Assembly (NCBI RefSeq): GCF_013409785.1
Contig: NZ_JACCBV010000001.1
Span: 3,472,001 to 3,536,000 of the forward strand
Origin: Microbacterium immunditiarum
GTDB taxonomy: Bacteria > Actinomycetota > Actinomycetes > Actinomycetales > Microbacteriaceae
DNA length: 64,000 nucleotides
Reading direction: 5' to 3'
Position numbers and translations under genes: made by a program. Shown here one piece after another: positions 1 to 8,799 of this stretch (positions are counted from its first letter, which is position 1; each line of letters opens with the position of its first letter). The notes under the pieces were generated by a model, which was not told the origin of the DNA, did not search any database, and worked only from the letters and a program-made list of their open reading frames with translations.

Positions 1-951
1 GATGCCGCTGCGCTCGTCCTCGGTCTCCGGGGCGAGCAGCGGCTCGGGCGTGCGGGCGATGACGCGCCACGGCTCGTCGGCGTCGAGCAGGAGCGCTCCG
101 GCCGCGTAGTTCACGCGCTGCTGCTGGGAGAACGCGCTGTCGATCACTCCCGTGACGCCGTGGTGCAGCACGAGCCAGCCCTCGGGCACGCGCATGGGCG
201 GCGGTCCCCCTCCGACCTTGAGCTCCTCGAACGGGAACTCAGGCCCCGCGACGAAGCGGTGCTGCTCCCACAGGGTGAGCGCCGTGATGTCGGCGGAGAC
301 GGCCGCGAGCGGCACGAAGCTGATCCAGATCGACTGGCGCGTGTCTTCGACCCCGGCGGGGACGCGGATGCCCTGACCGGGCTTCGTCTCGCCGAGGTCC
401 CACATCGGCCGGTGCAGCACCGCGAGCGCTGTCGTGCCGTCGGGCGCCGTCACCGGCTCGGGGAAGAACACCGTGTCCTTGTTGTGGAAGAGGTTGAGGT
501 CCATGTCAAGCGCGTCGTCGTAGCGGAAGAGCGCGGGACCCAGCCGTCGCCACGAGCGCAGGTCGTCCGACACCGCGAGCGCGGTGCGCGGGCCGAGCGG
601 CCCGTACGCGACGTATGTCATGACGTGCGTGCCCAGCGCGGGGATGAACGTCACGCGCGGATCCTCGACGCCGGCGTTGTCGGCACCCCGCTCCCACCCG
701 CGATCGGGCTCGAGCACGACGCCCCTCCGTTCCACGCCAACCGGTGCGCCGTCCTCGACGACCACGCGAGCGAGGCCGACGCGCGACACGTTGCCCGCCG
801 CGACGAGCCGCGGCAGGAGGTAGAGCTCACCGTCCGGACCGCGGCCCGACGCGGGGTTGAGCACCCCCTCGGCCTCGTTCGGGTCGTCGGGATCGGGCGT
901 CATGACGACGCCGACCCGTGTGAGCCGGTAGGGCACGGATGCCGCGCTCAT
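1..951 (-). CDS. GH130-family beta-mannoside phosphorylase/hydrolase (3' end cut by window)
   Basis: The frame opens at an ATG overlapping the stop of the upstream permease gene (ATGA) and stays open for 317 codons to the window edge, so only a short C-terminus is missing. Motifs fit glycoside hydrolase family 130: NPASGRGPDGELYLLPRL at residues 32-49, GVEDPRV at 94-100 and HNKDTVFFPE at 156-165. GH130 enzymes are usually cytoplasmic and phosphorolyse or hydrolyse beta-1,4- or beta-1,2-mannosides. As last gene of a LacI/binding protein/permease operon it probably processes the imported oligosaccharide. The exact substrate cannot be read from the sequence; a related five-bladed propeller family (GH43/GH32) is less likely because of the GVEDPR signature. 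Confidence 0.8.
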   Translation of the reverse strand, partial: MSAASVPYRLTRVGVVMTPDPDDPNEAEGVLNPASGRGPDGELYLLPRLVAAGNVSRVGLARVVVEDGAPVGVERRGVVLEPDRGWERGADNAGVEDPRVTFIPALGTHVMTYVAYGPLGPRTALAVSDDLRSWRRLGPALFRYDDALDMDLNLFHNKDTVFFPEPVTAPDGTTALAVLHRPMWDLGETKPGQGIRVPAGVEDTRQSIWISFVPLAAVSADITALTLWEQHRFVAGPEFPFEELKVGGGPPPMRVPEGWLVLHHGVTGVIDSAFSQQQRVNYAAGALLLDADEPWRVIARTPEPLLAPETEDERSGI

Positions 952-1787
952 CCCTTCACCCCCGATCCGAGCTCGTTCGAGGTGAAGTACCTCTGGAAGA
1001 TGATGAAGAGCGTGACCGCCGGAATCGCCAGCACGACGGCGCCTGCCATCATCGCTCCGAAGGGATTCGCGGTGGACGCCGCGATGTTGGTGATGAAGTT
1101 CGCCAGCGAGACCGCGAGCGGTTGCATGGACGCCTCCTTCGTGATGAGGAAGGGCCAGAGGAACTCGTTCCACGGGCCGATGAACGTGAGCAGGACGGCC
1201 GTCAGCAGTGCGGGTCGCACAAGCGGAAGCGCGACGCTCCACAGGATGCGGAACTCCCCCGCGCCGTCGATGCGGGCCGCCGAGAAGAGGTCCTTCGGCA
1301 GCTGCAGGAAGTACTGACGGAACAGCACGACCGCCGTCGAGTTGATGAAGAACGGCAGGATCATGCCGACGTAGGTGTCGGACATGCCGTAGTCGCGCGC
1401 GATCATGACGTACAGCGGGATCATGAGCAGCTGGAACGGCACGACCTGCACGAGCAGGGCGAGGGCGAACGTCGCTCCGCGGCCGCGCCAGTGCAGCACC
1501 GCGAGCGCGTAGCCGGCGAGCACGCCGAACACGATCGTGCCGAGCACCACGCCGCCGGCGAAGATGCCCGAGTTGACGAGCCCCTGCAGCAGGTTGATGC
1601 GCTCGTTGATCGCGACGTAGTTCTCGATCGTGAGGTTCTCAGGGTTCGGGAATGCGCCGGCCGGGGTCGGATCGACATTCGTCTGCAGCGAGCCGACGAC
1701 CATGTAGTAGAAGGGGAACAGGAACGCCAGCGCGCCCAGGCCCAGCACGATGTAGAGCGTGATCTTGCTCCCGAGGATGCGCCTCAT
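948..1787 (-). CDS. Sugar ABC transporter permease, MalG type
   Basis: A 279-residue inner-membrane protein with about six hydrophobic segments, starting with LYIVLGLGALAFLFPFYYMV. The cytoplasmic EAA loop that docks on the ATPase is seen as SAARIDGAGEFRILWSVALP at about residues 170-190, typical of the MalG/CUT1 class. The start overlaps the end of the MalF-type gene by 4 nt and its stop overlaps the GH130 start, so the three genes are translationally coupled. No ATP-binding subunit lies in the operon; CUT1 systems of this group often share a MsiK-like ATPase encoded elsewhere (family knowledge). Confidence 0.93.
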   Translation of the reverse strand: MRRILGSKITLYIVLGLGALAFLFPFYYMVVGSLQTNVDPTPAGAFPNPENLTIENYVAINERINLLQGLVNSGIFAGGVVLGTIVFGVLAGYALAVLHWRGRGATFALALLVQVVPFQLLMIPLYVMIARDYGMSDTYVGMILPFFINSTAVVLFRQYFLQLPKDLFSAARIDGAGEFRILWSVALPLVRPALLTAVLLTFIGPWNEFLWPFLITKEASMQPLAVSLANFITNIAASTANPFGAMMAGAVVLAIPAVTLFIIFQRYFTSNELGSGVKG

Positions 1788-2791
1788 GACTCCTCACCTC
1801 CCACGAGCCGCCGCTGCAGTGCGGCGATGATGAGCACGAAGATGATCAGGATCACGCCGATCGCCGCGGCGACGTCGGGGTTCCCCTGCTCGATGCCCCT
1901 CTGGTAGATCAGCAGCACGGGGCTCGCGGACGCGCCGTTCGGCCCGCCGCCGCCGGTCAGCAGGTACGGCTCGGTGAACAGGTTCGCACCCGTGATCGTC
2001 GCCAGCAGCACGACCAGCAGCGTCGCCGGCCGCACGCCCGGCACGGTGACCGTGAAGAACTGACGGATGCGCCCGCCCCCGTCCATCGACACGGACTCGT
2101 ACAGCTCCCGCGGCACGTTCTGCAGCGCCGCGAGGTAGAGCAGGATGTAGAACCCGAGTCCCTTCCACGTCACGAACAGGGCGATGGTGGGCATGGCGAG
2201 CGCCGAGTTGATGAGCCACGAGGGGCTGGGCGCGAGCGGTCCGAGGATCTGGTTCACGAGCCCGTTCTGCGAGAACAGGAACAGCCACACCGCGACCACC
2301 GCGACCGACGCCGTCACGTACGGAACGTAGTAACTCACCCGGAAGAACGTGCGTGCGTGCACGATGCGATCCAGCGCCGTCGCCAGGATGATCGACAGCA
2401 CGACGGTGAGCGGAACGTTGATGATGAGGAACACGCCCACATTGCGGAACGACTGCCACACCTTGGGGTCGTTGATCACCGCGACGTAGTTGTCGAAGCC
2501 GACGAACGGCCGGTCGACGTCGGCGCCCGGTGCCGCGAAGAAGTAGTCCTGGAAGGACATCCACACGGCGAACACGATCGGCCACGCGAACACCAGGATC
2601 ACGAAGGCGATGTACGGCGCCGAGAACAGGAGTCCGTGGGGCTGCGCGCCGAGGATGCGCGTCAGACCGCGACGGGGCTTCCCGCTCGGCTCGCCGCCGC
2701 GCGATGCGGGCATCCCGGGTGGGCCGCCGCCGGCCGGCCGGGCGGAGGAGTCCCCCGTCCGACGGGCGGCGCCCGCGACATCCGCGCTCAT
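1784..2791 (-). CDS. Sugar ABC transporter permease, MalF type
   Basis: A 335-residue permease. A proline/glycine-rich cytoplasmic N-terminus of about 50 residues precedes the first membrane segment (LLFSAPYIAFVILVFAWPIV). The EAA-type loop reads YESVSMDGGGRIRQFFTVTV in the C-terminal third. It pairs with the MalG-type subunit downstream to form the translocation channel of a CUT1 importer. It begins 1 nt after the stop of the binding-protein gene, so the genes form one transcript. The first Met (MSADVAG) is kept as start because of this tight spacing; the long low-complexity N-terminus leaves a later start possible. Confidence 0.92.
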   Translation of the reverse strand: MSADVAGAARRTGDSSARPAGGGPPGMPASRGGEPSGKPRRGLTRILGAQPHGLLFSAPYIAFVILVFAWPIVFAVWMSFQDYFFAAPGADVDRPFVGFDNYVAVINDPKVWQSFRNVGVFLIINVPLTVVLSIILATALDRIVHARTFFRVSYYVPYVTASVAVVAVWLFLFSQNGLVNQILGPLAPSPSWLINSALAMPTIALFVTWKGLGFYILLYLAALQNVPRELYESVSMDGGGRIRQFFTVTVPGVRPATLLVVLLATITGANLFTEPYLLTGGGGPNGASASPVLLIYQRGIEQGNPDVAAAIGVILIIFVLIIAALQRRLVGGEES

Positions 2792-2792
2792 G

Positions 2793-4082
2793 TCAGCCCT
2801 GCGCGACCAGCTCGTCGATCCGGCCGGCCGTGTCGGTCAGGAACTCGTCGACGGGCACCTCGCCGAAGATGACCGACTCGGAGTATCCGTCGCGGAAGGT
2901 CTGCCACACCTCGACCGAGTTCGGCACGTTCGGCACCTCGACGGTGCGCGACGCCTGGTCGCCGAACTGCTCGTAGGCGGGGTTCGCCTCGAAGTAGTCC
3001 GGGAACGTCTCGGTGAGGTTCTGCCGCAGCGGCATCTGTCCCGTCGTCTCGAGCCAGATGCCGTCCTGCTCCTCGCTCGTCGCGAACTTCAGGACGTCCC
3101 ATGCGGTCGCCTTGTTCTCGCACGCGGTGAACAGGCCGATGTTCTTCGCATCGCTGAAGGTGTACGTCTCGTCCGGGGCCGTACCCTGCTCCGTCGGAAC
3201 GGGGACGGCACCCCACTCGACCGCGTCGCCGTAGACGGCGATGGCCCACGGGCCGACGATCGCCATCGCGGCGTAGCCGTCGGCGAACGCGTCGCCCTGG
3301 TACTGCTCCTGCCCCGCGAGCTGCTCTTCGTAGAGCGTGCGCCAGAACTCGGCGACGGCGCCGCCGTCGTCGCTGTCGAACGTCGCCTGGCCGTCCTCCA
3401 CGAGCAGCGTGCCGCCGGTCTGCGCGGCGTACAGCGGGTAGAAGTCGAACCACGACTGGAAGAACTCGCTCGTCGGCGCCGGGTTGATCGCGTACTGCGC
3501 GACACCCGCCTCCTTGAGCGTGCGAGCCGTCTCGAGGAACTCGTCGTAGGTCGACAGCGACGGGTTCTCGGGGTCGAGGCCCGCGTCGGCGAACATCGTC
3601 TTGTTGTAGAAGATCATCACCGGGTTGGCCTTCCACGGCATCTGGTAGAAGCCGCCGTCCTCCGAGCGGTACTGCTCGGCGACGTCGCCGCTGCGCTCGA
3701 GGATGTAGTCGTCGCCGTCGGGGAAGTCGGAGAGGTTCACGAGCCCGCCCTGCTTCTGGAACTGCGGGACGGCCGCCGGGGACGTGTTGAACACGAGACA
3801 GGGCGCGTTGCCCGCCGTGATGGCGGCGCCGATGACCTCTTCGCTCGACGCGCCCGCAGGGATCTCCTGAGCCCTGATCTGCTCGTCGGGATGATCGGCG
3901 TTCCAGGCCTCCACCATCTGCTCGCCCCATTCGATCTCGGCCTCGTTGTTGGAGTACCAGATGGTGATGTCGCCGCGGGCCTCCATGTCTTCGCCGCCCC
4001 CGCCGCCTCCGCCTCCGCCGCACGCGGTGAGGACGAGGGCGGCCGCGGCCGCTCCTGCCGCCGTGATGATGACGCGTCTCAT
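2793..4082 (-). CDS. Extracellular sugar-binding lipoprotein of the ABC importer
   Basis: A 429-residue solute-binding protein of the bacterial family 1 type. The signal peptide MRRVIITAAG is followed by a lipobox LTAC with Cys21 as lipidation site and a run of about nine glycines as linker. The rest matches extracellular carbohydrate-binding proteins (ITIWYSNNEAEIEWGEQMVE; MPWKANPVMIFYNKTMFADA). It delivers oligosaccharide to the two permeases encoded immediately downstream. A good ribosome site (AAGGAG, 6 nt before ATG) confirms the start. It follows the LacI gene by 24 nt, so the regulator is the first gene of its own operon. Confidence 0.94.
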   Translation of the reverse strand: MRRVIITAAGAAAAALVLTACGGGGGGGGGEDMEARGDITIWYSNNEAEIEWGEQMVEAWNADHPDEQIRAQEIPAGASSEEVIGAAITAGNAPCLVFNTSPAAVPQFQKQGGLVNLSDFPDGDDYILERSGDVAEQYRSEDGGFYQMPWKANPVMIFYNKTMFADAGLDPENPSLSTYDEFLETARTLKEAGVAQYAINPAPTSEFFQSWFDFYPLYAAQTGGTLLVEDGQATFDSDDGGAVAEFWRTLYEEQLAGQEQYQGDAFADGYAAMAIVGPWAIAVYGDAVEWGAVPVPTEQGTAPDETYTFSDAKNIGLFTACENKATAWDVLKFATSEEQDGIWLETTGQMPLRQNLTETFPDYFEANPAYEQFGDQASRTVEVPNVPNSVEVWQTFRDGYSESVIFGEVPVDEFLTDTAGRIDELVAQG

Positions 4083-4106
4083 GTTCTGCTCCTTCTCCGG
4101 TGTGGT

Positions 4107-5159
4107 TCAGACTGTCGAGCCGCGCGAACGACGCGGTCGACGTGGGGCCGGCCCCGTGGATTCGCGCACCACGAGGGTCGGTTCGTCCAGGTCGAGGTGC
4201 GTCGCAGGCGTACCGGCGAGCGCCTCGAGAAGGGTTCGCGCCGCGACGGCGCCCCACGCGCGCGCGTCGGTGGCGACCGACGTCAGCGCGGGGTGCAGAT
4301 GGCGACCGAGATCGGTGTCGTCGAAGCCTGTGATCGACAGGTCTCGCGGCACGGTGAGGCCGAGGCGCTGCGCGATGCCGAGTCCCGCGACGGCCATGTG
4401 GTCGTTCGAGTACACGATCGCCGTCGGCGGGGCGTCGCCTTCGAGCAGGGCACGGGTCGCGGCAGCGCCCTCTGCGGCGCTGAAGTCCGTCGTCAGGACG
4501 CGACCGCGCATGCCGTGCGCCTCCGCCGTCTCGACGAACGCCCGCGCGCGGCGCGACGCGTGGAGCATCTCCTCGGGTCCGGCCACGTGCGCGATGTCGC
4601 GGTGGCCGAGCTCGGCGAGATGCTCGACGGCGTGTCGGATGCCGGCGCCGTCGTCGACCGACACCGAGGAGAACGGGCTGGCGAGGTCGGGCACGCCGAG
4701 CGTCACCGCAGCGAGGCCGAGCTCCTCGACCAGGCCGACGCGCGCATCGGCGACCCGCAGGTCGGTGAGGATCACGCCGTCGACGCGCTTGTCATGGGCG
4801 AGGTTCCGGTAGGTCTGCTCTTCGTGGCGCCCGGGAGTCACGGCCGCGAGCACGAGGACCTGGCCCGAGGTGGAGAGGACGTCTTCGAGCCCCGCGATGA
4901 ACGACGGGAAGAACGGATCGGCGGCGATGACGTCGGGGCTGCGACCGATCACGAGCCCGCACGCGAAGGACCGGCCGACGCTGAGCGACCGCGCGCGCAG
5001 GCTCGGACTCCAGCCCAGCTCGCGCGCCGCGTCGAGGATGCGCTCGCGGCTCGCGGGCGAGACGCCCGGCCTGCCGTTCAACGCGAACGAGACGAGCCCC
5101 TTGCTGACGCCCGCGCGGCGCGCGACGTCGGCGATCGTGGGACGCGATGTCTCGGCCAT
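4107..5159 (-). CDS. LacI-family transcriptional regulator of the sugar operon
   Basis: A 350-residue repressor. The N-terminal helix-turn-helix and hinge read TIADVARRAGVSKGLVSFAL at residues 8-27, followed by a periplasmic-binding-protein-like sensor domain (DKRVDGVILTD; IVYSNDHMAVAGLGIAQRLG; SITGFDDTDLGRHLHPALTS). The frame is open further upstream, but the ATG at 5159 is chosen because GAAGGAG lies 4 nt before it and the HTH starts where the family expects. A 16-bp palindrome about 50 nt upstream overlaps the probable -10 box, which predicts autoregulation and repression of the downstream importer/GH130 genes until the sugar inducer binds. Confidence 0.93.
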   Translation of the reverse strand: MAETSRPTIADVARRAGVSKGLVSFALNGRPGVSPASRERILDAARELGWSPSLRARSLSVGRSFACGLVIGRSPDVIAADPFFPSFIAGLEDVLSTSGQVLVLAAVTPGRHEEQTYRNLAHDKRVDGVILTDLRVADARVGLVEELGLAAVTLGVPDLASPFSSVSVDDGAGIRHAVEHLAELGHRDIAHVAGPEEMLHASRRARAFVETAEAHGMRGRVLTTDFSAAEGAAATRALLEGDAPPTAIVYSNDHMAVAGLGIAQRLGLTVPRDLSITGFDDTDLGRHLHPALTSVATDARAWGAVAARTLLEALAGTPATHLDLDEPTLVVRESTGPAPRRPRRSRGSTV

Positions 5160-5207
5160 CTCACTCCTTCGTGACTCCAGCCAGAGAGCTCCTGCGCTCA
5201 GAGGCAC

Positions 5208-5223
5208 CCTAAACCGGTTTAGG
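5208..5223. promoter_or_regulatory. LacI-type operator overlapping the -10 box of the sugar operon
   Basis: CCTAAACCGGTTTAGG is a perfect 16-bp palindrome with the central CG usual for LacI-family sites. Read on the minus strand, its last bases run into TAGGGT (5211 to 5206), a good -10 element for the LacI gene, so bound repressor would block RNA polymerase. Confidence 0.8.
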
Positions 5224-5317
5224 CTGCTGCCGCCACCCCCTTGCGTGATCCCGCGAGTCGGGTGTATTGGCGCACCCGAAATGGGGCGTGCCCGTCCTCG
5301 CCTCCTTCCGGAATCGC

Positions 5318-5330
5318 TAGCGTGGGCCGG
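5318..5330 (+). promoter_or_regulatory. Leaderless-type promoter of the flavoprotein gene
   Basis: TAGCGT (5318-5323) lies 7 nt before the GTG at 5331 and no ribosome site is present, so transcription probably begins at the start codon. Confidence 0.5.
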
Positions 5331-6758
5331 GTGAGCGAGCGCGAGTATGACCTCATCGTGATCGGAGCCGGCGTCGCCGGCGAGAACGTGGCCGACCGGG
5401 CCACCCAGGGCGGGCTGCGATCGGTCATCGTCGAAGCCGAGCTCGTCGGCGGCGACTGCTCGTACTGGGCGTGCATGCCCTCGAAGGGGCTGCTGCGAAG
5501 TCACGCCGCCGTGCGCGCCGCGCGCGCGGTCGACGGCGCGAAGCAGGCGGTCACGGGAGACGTCGATGTCGCCGCGACCCTCGCCCGACGCGACACGATC
5601 GTGCACGACTGGGACGACGCGTCGCAGGTGAAGTGGCTCGACTCCGCCGGTATCGACCTCGTTCGCGGGCACGCGCGGTTCGCTGGGCCGAGGCGGGTCG
5701 CAGTGACAGGCTCCGAGGGCGAGACGACGCTCACGGCGCGGCACGCCGTCGCGATCGCGACCGGGTCGGCCGCGCTCCTCCCCGACATCCCCGGGCTGCG
5801 CGACATCGAGCCCTGGACGAGCCGAGACGCGACGAGCGTGCGCGATGTGCCGGCGAGCCTCGCGATCCTCGGCGGGGGAACGGTCGCGACCGAGATGGCG
5901 ACTCTCTTCGCGGGCTTCGGCACCGCCGTGACGATGGTCGTGCGGTCACGGCTCCTCGGCGCCATGGAGCCGTTCGCCGGCGAGCTGGTGCAGGAGTCGC
6001 TCGAGGCATCCGGCGTGACCGTGCTCGCGGGAGTCGAGGTGACAGGCGCTCGTCGCGCCGGAGGGCATAAGGAGCTCGACCTGTCGGACGGCACGCGGGT
6101 CCAGGCCGAGCAGGTTCTCGTGGCGACGGGACGGATGCCGCGCACCGCGGACCTCGGACTCGAGGCGCTCGACCTCGGCATCACCGACGGCGACTGGCTC
6201 GACGTCGACGACACGCTCCTCGTGCGCGGCACCGACTGGCTCTACGGCGTCGGCGACGTGAACCATCGCGCGCTGCTCACCCACCAGGCGAAGTACCAGG
6301 CACGCGCGGCGGGAGACGTGATCGCGGCGCGAGCCACCGGCAAGCGCGTCGACGACCGCCCGTGGGGCGTGCACGTCGCGACCGCCGACCGCGACCACGT
6401 GCCGCAGGTGACGTTCACCGACCCGGAGGTGGCCTCGGTCGGGCTCACGGAAGCCGCCGCGCGGAAGGCGGGGCGCAGCATCCGGGTTCTCGACTACGAC
6501 CTGTCGTGGCTGGCCGGTGCGACGACCTACGCCGACGGCTACCGCGGCACGGCGCGCGCGATCGTCGACACCGCGCGTGGCGTGCTCATCGGAGCGACGT
6601 TCGTGGGGCCGGATGTCGCCGAGCTGCTGCAGTCCGCGACGATCGCGATCGTCGGCGAGGTGCCCCTCGACCGGCTGTGGCACGCGGTGCCCGCCTACCC
6701 CACCGTGGGCGAGGTGTGGCTGCGCTGGCTCGAGGAGTACGGGCGCCCCACGACCTGA
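5331..6758 (+). CDS. FAD/NAD(P)-dependent disulfide oxidoreductase (lipoamide dehydrogenase/mercuric reductase type)
   Basis: A 475-residue class I pyridine-nucleotide disulfide oxidoreductase. It has an N-terminal FAD-binding motif (LIVIGAGVAGENVADRA), the redox-active cysteine pair in GGDCSYWACMPSKGLLR (C-x4-C, residues about 43-48), a central NAD(P)-binding motif (LAILGGGTVATEMATLFAGF) and the dimerisation domain ending HAVPAYPTVGEVWLRWLE. The GTG at 5331 is preferred over an upstream ATG because the extra 30 residues lack family similarity and a leaderless promoter precedes it. No lipoyl-enzyme or mer genes are adjacent, so the substrate is unknown; soluble quinone or disulfide reductase activity is also possible. 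Confidence 0.85.
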   Translation: MSEREYDLIVIGAGVAGENVADRATQGGLRSVIVEAELVGGDCSYWACMPSKGLLRSHAAVRAARAVDGAKQAVTGDVDVAATLARRDTIVHDWDDASQVKWLDSAGIDLVRGHARFAGPRRVAVTGSEGETTLTARHAVAIATGSAALLPDIPGLRDIEPWTSRDATSVRDVPASLAILGGGTVATEMATLFAGFGTAVTMVVRSRLLGAMEPFAGELVQESLEASGVTVLAGVEVTGARRAGGHKELDLSDGTRVQAEQVLVATGRMPRTADLGLEALDLGITDGDWLDVDDTLLVRGTDWLYGVGDVNHRALLTHQAKYQARAAGDVIAARATGKRVDDRPWGVHVATADRDHVPQVTFTDPEVASVGLTEAAARKAGRSIRVLDYDLSWLAGATTYADGYRGTARAIVDTARGVLIGATFVGPDVAELLQSATIAIVGEVPLDRLWHAVPAYPTVGEVWLRWLEEYGRPTT

Positions 6759-6762
6759 GTCG

Positions 6763-8466
6763 TCAGGGGGCGACGGCCCACTGCGCGACGGAGTGGGTCA
6801 GCGACGCGTCCGCACCGTTCCGCGCCGTCACGCCCGTCACGTCACGGTCGAGGATGGTCAGTCGCGGGTTCGCGGCGAACGGCCGGGCGACGGCCGCGCG
6901 CACGAGCGTCGCCTCGACCTGCGCCAGCACCTCCCTCGCCTCGTACACGTCGACGGTCTGGGCGAGCTGTGCGATGAGCGCATCGCGCTCCGGGTCGGCG
7001 AGCGCGAGGAGGGAGGCATCCCCCTCGCTGCCCCACTGCGCGGCGACGTCCGCCGGAGTCTGCGGGATCGGGATCCGGACGATCGCCGCGTTCCAGCCGC
7101 CCTGATCGAGAGCCGCCCCGACGTCGTCGCTGCCGCAGTCCGCCACGCTCCACCCCGCCGCCTGCGCAGCGTCGCGCAGCGCGGCGAAGGCGCCGGCCGC
7201 GAACTCGGTGCTCCGCTCGTAGAGCACGCACACCGTCGAGCCCGCCGCGACCCCGGCGGCCTCTCGCTCGAGGACGGGATCGTCGGCCTTGCCGAGGGCG
7301 ACCGCGAACCCGGAGTCTTCGCTCACGACCTCGTACGCGCGAGAGCCCGGTGCGGAAAGCAGCGATGTCGTCGCCGTGTAGGCCGAGGACCACACGCCGG
7401 CGCCGCGATCCACCAGATCGGAGGAGGGCACCATCCGCAAGAAGGCGGCACGCGCCGCCGCGTCGGCGAAGACGCCCGTCGGTTCGAGCAGGACGGTCCA
7501 CACCGTGCCGTCGTGCGTGGTCTGCACCGTGTGGTCTCTCCGTTCCAGCTCCTTGATCGGCGCGGCATGGGAAGCGGTCGGGCCGACCTGCACGATGTCC
7601 AGGCTGCCGCCGATCGCCGCCACGGGCTCGGCCCCGGCGGGGACCAGGTCGATCTGCGCGACCTGCGGAGTCGCCGCGCCCCGGTACGACGGATCGGCCA
7701 CCAGCGTGACCGTCTGCCCCTCGTCGGCGGCATCGACCTGGTCGAGTCGGAACGGTCCGCTGGAGACCAGCAGATCGGGGGCGATGCGGGAACCACCCTC
7801 GGGGATCGTGAAGGCGTTTCTCCACACATCCGCGATCGCGGCGAGAGCCGCGGCATCCGCCTCCTGGACCGCACGGATGACCGCCTGCTTCGCCTCCATG
7901 TCGTCGTCCAGCCCGAACGCCCGCTTCCCCACGATGTGCGCGGCGACCGGGACGGTGATCGCGCTCTGCCACGTGTTCGTCGGATGCGCGAACGTCACGT
8001 CGATCGAACGACCGAACTCGTCCACCGTCGGCACCGGTGCCGCCTCCGGCTCGCCGTCGCCGACGTCGTCCGCCCCGGACGCGAAGTACCCGGCCGATGC
8101 CGCCCACCCGAGCAGGAGGTCGGCCGCGTCGAGCGGGATGCCGTCCGACCAGCTCGGCTCGCCGAGGTCGTAACGCACGGTGAAGGGCTCCTCGCGGACG
8201 ATCGCGACCGTGCCGAAGCTCTCGTCCGAGACGAAGTCGCCGTCCACGATGTCGCCGAAGTCGGCACGGATCGCCTGCGCGATCTGCAGATTCCCCGCGG
8301 TCGGCGCGGCGGCCGCGTTCAGGGAGGTGAGCTCCGCGTTCCACCCCACCGCGATCCTCGTGCCCACGACGACCGTGCTGGGAAGAGCGGGTGCGCATCC
8401 GGCGAGGACGGCGACGACGAGCGCGAGGACGACTGCCGCGACGCGGCGGTGGACCGTCATCGGCAC
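6763..8466 (-). CDS. Family 5 (oligopeptide-type) extracellular substrate-binding lipoprotein
   Basis: A 567-residue protein with a signal peptide and lipobox LAGC (Cys near residue 24), followed by a SBP_bac_5-like body (GWNAELTSLNAAA; EPFTVRYDLGEPSWSDGIPL; SGPFRLDQVD). Such proteins bind peptides or similar solutes for ABC importers, but no permease genes are adjacent, so it is an orphan. The start is ambiguous: GTG at 8466 (VPM) or ATG at 8460. The stop is 4 nt from the convergent flavoprotein stop. It follows the small conserved gene at 8471-8692 by 4 nt and is probably cotranscribed with it. Confidence 0.85.
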   Translation of the reverse strand: MPMTVHRRVAAVVLALVVAVLAGCAPALPSTVVVGTRIAVGWNAELTSLNAAAAPTAGNLQIAQAIRADFGDIVDGDFVSDESFGTVAIVREEPFTVRYDLGEPSWSDGIPLDAADLLLGWAASAGYFASGADDVGDGEPEAAPVPTVDEFGRSIDVTFAHPTNTWQSAITVPVAAHIVGKRAFGLDDDMEAKQAVIRAVQEADAAALAAIADVWRNAFTIPEGGSRIAPDLLVSSGPFRLDQVDAADEGQTVTLVADPSYRGAATPQVAQIDLVPAGAEPVAAIGGSLDIVQVGPTASHAAPIKELERRDHTVQTTHDGTVWTVLLEPTGVFADAAARAAFLRMVPSSDLVDRGAGVWSSAYTATTSLLSAPGSRAYEVVSEDSGFAVALGKADDPVLEREAAGVAAGSTVCVLYERSTEFAAGAFAALRDAAQAAGWSVADCGSDDVGAALDQGGWNAAIVRIPIPQTPADVAAQWGSEGDASLLALADPERDALIAQLAQTVDVYEAREVLAQVEATLVRAAVARPFAANPRLTILDRDVTGVTARNGADASLTHSVAQWAVAP

Positions 8467-8470
8467 GCAA

Positions 8471-8692
8471 TCAAAGGTCGGCGTCGTCGCCGCCCTCGGC
8501 GGCCAACTGACGGAAGGGCTCGCTCTGTTCGCTCTCGAGCCACGCGCGCGCGTACTCGACCAGCACCGCCGGCGACTCCTCGGCCTCCTCCGCGGTGGCG
8601 AACGGTCCGATCGTGTCTTCGGACGGCCGTTCGTCGGCGCGCTGCACCGACTGCGTCGACAGGTTGTACCAGTAGGTCTGCCCTGGGGTCAT
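8471..8692 (-). CDS. Small conserved protein, SPOR-like (YWYN...GPFATAEEAE)
   Basis: A 73-residue acidic protein without signal or membrane segment. YWYNLSTQSVQ near the N-terminus and GPFATAEEAE in the middle are typical of small actinobacterial proteins often labelled SPOR domain-containing; their function is not known to me. A 10-codon ORF (MSETNGAASG, 8721 to 8689) overlaps its ATG as ATGA, which may mean translational coupling or an old frameshift of the N-terminus. It is separated from the T7SS gene upstream by a strong hairpin. Confidence 0.7.
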   Translation of the reverse strand: MTPGQTYWYNLSTQSVQRADERPSEDTIGPFATAEEAEESPAVLVEYARAWLESEQSEPFRQLAAEGGDDADL

Positions 8693-8745
8693 CCGCTCGC
8701 TGCTCCGTTCGTCTCAGACATCCTCACAAGCCTCTCATCATGCGA

Positions 8746-8784
8746 AGAGGTCGTGGTGCCGGTTCCGTCGGCACCACGACCTCT
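8746..8784. terminator. 16-bp perfect hairpin after the WXG100 gene
   Basis: Arms 8746-8761 and 8769-8784 are perfectly complementary (AGAGGTCGTGGTGCCG and its complement) with a 7-nt loop. It follows the WXG100-like gene on the minus strand and separates the T7SS island from the next transcript. Confidence 0.8.
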
Positions 8785-8799
8785 GCACGTCTCGAGAGT

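Noticed and set aside
3990..4022. GCC/GCG-rich triplet run in the binding-protein gene, looking like a simple repeat.
   Set aside because: It codes the glycine linker after the lipobox, normal for lipoproteins.
6746..6762. Short inverted repeat ACGAC-CTGA-GTCGT between the flavoprotein and lipoprotein stops.
   Set aside because: A five-base stem is too weak to call a terminator.
6763..8466. Peptide-binding lipoprotein considered as part of the T7SS island.
   Set aside because: A 16-bp terminator-like hairpin separates it from the island and it has a Sec signal peptide.
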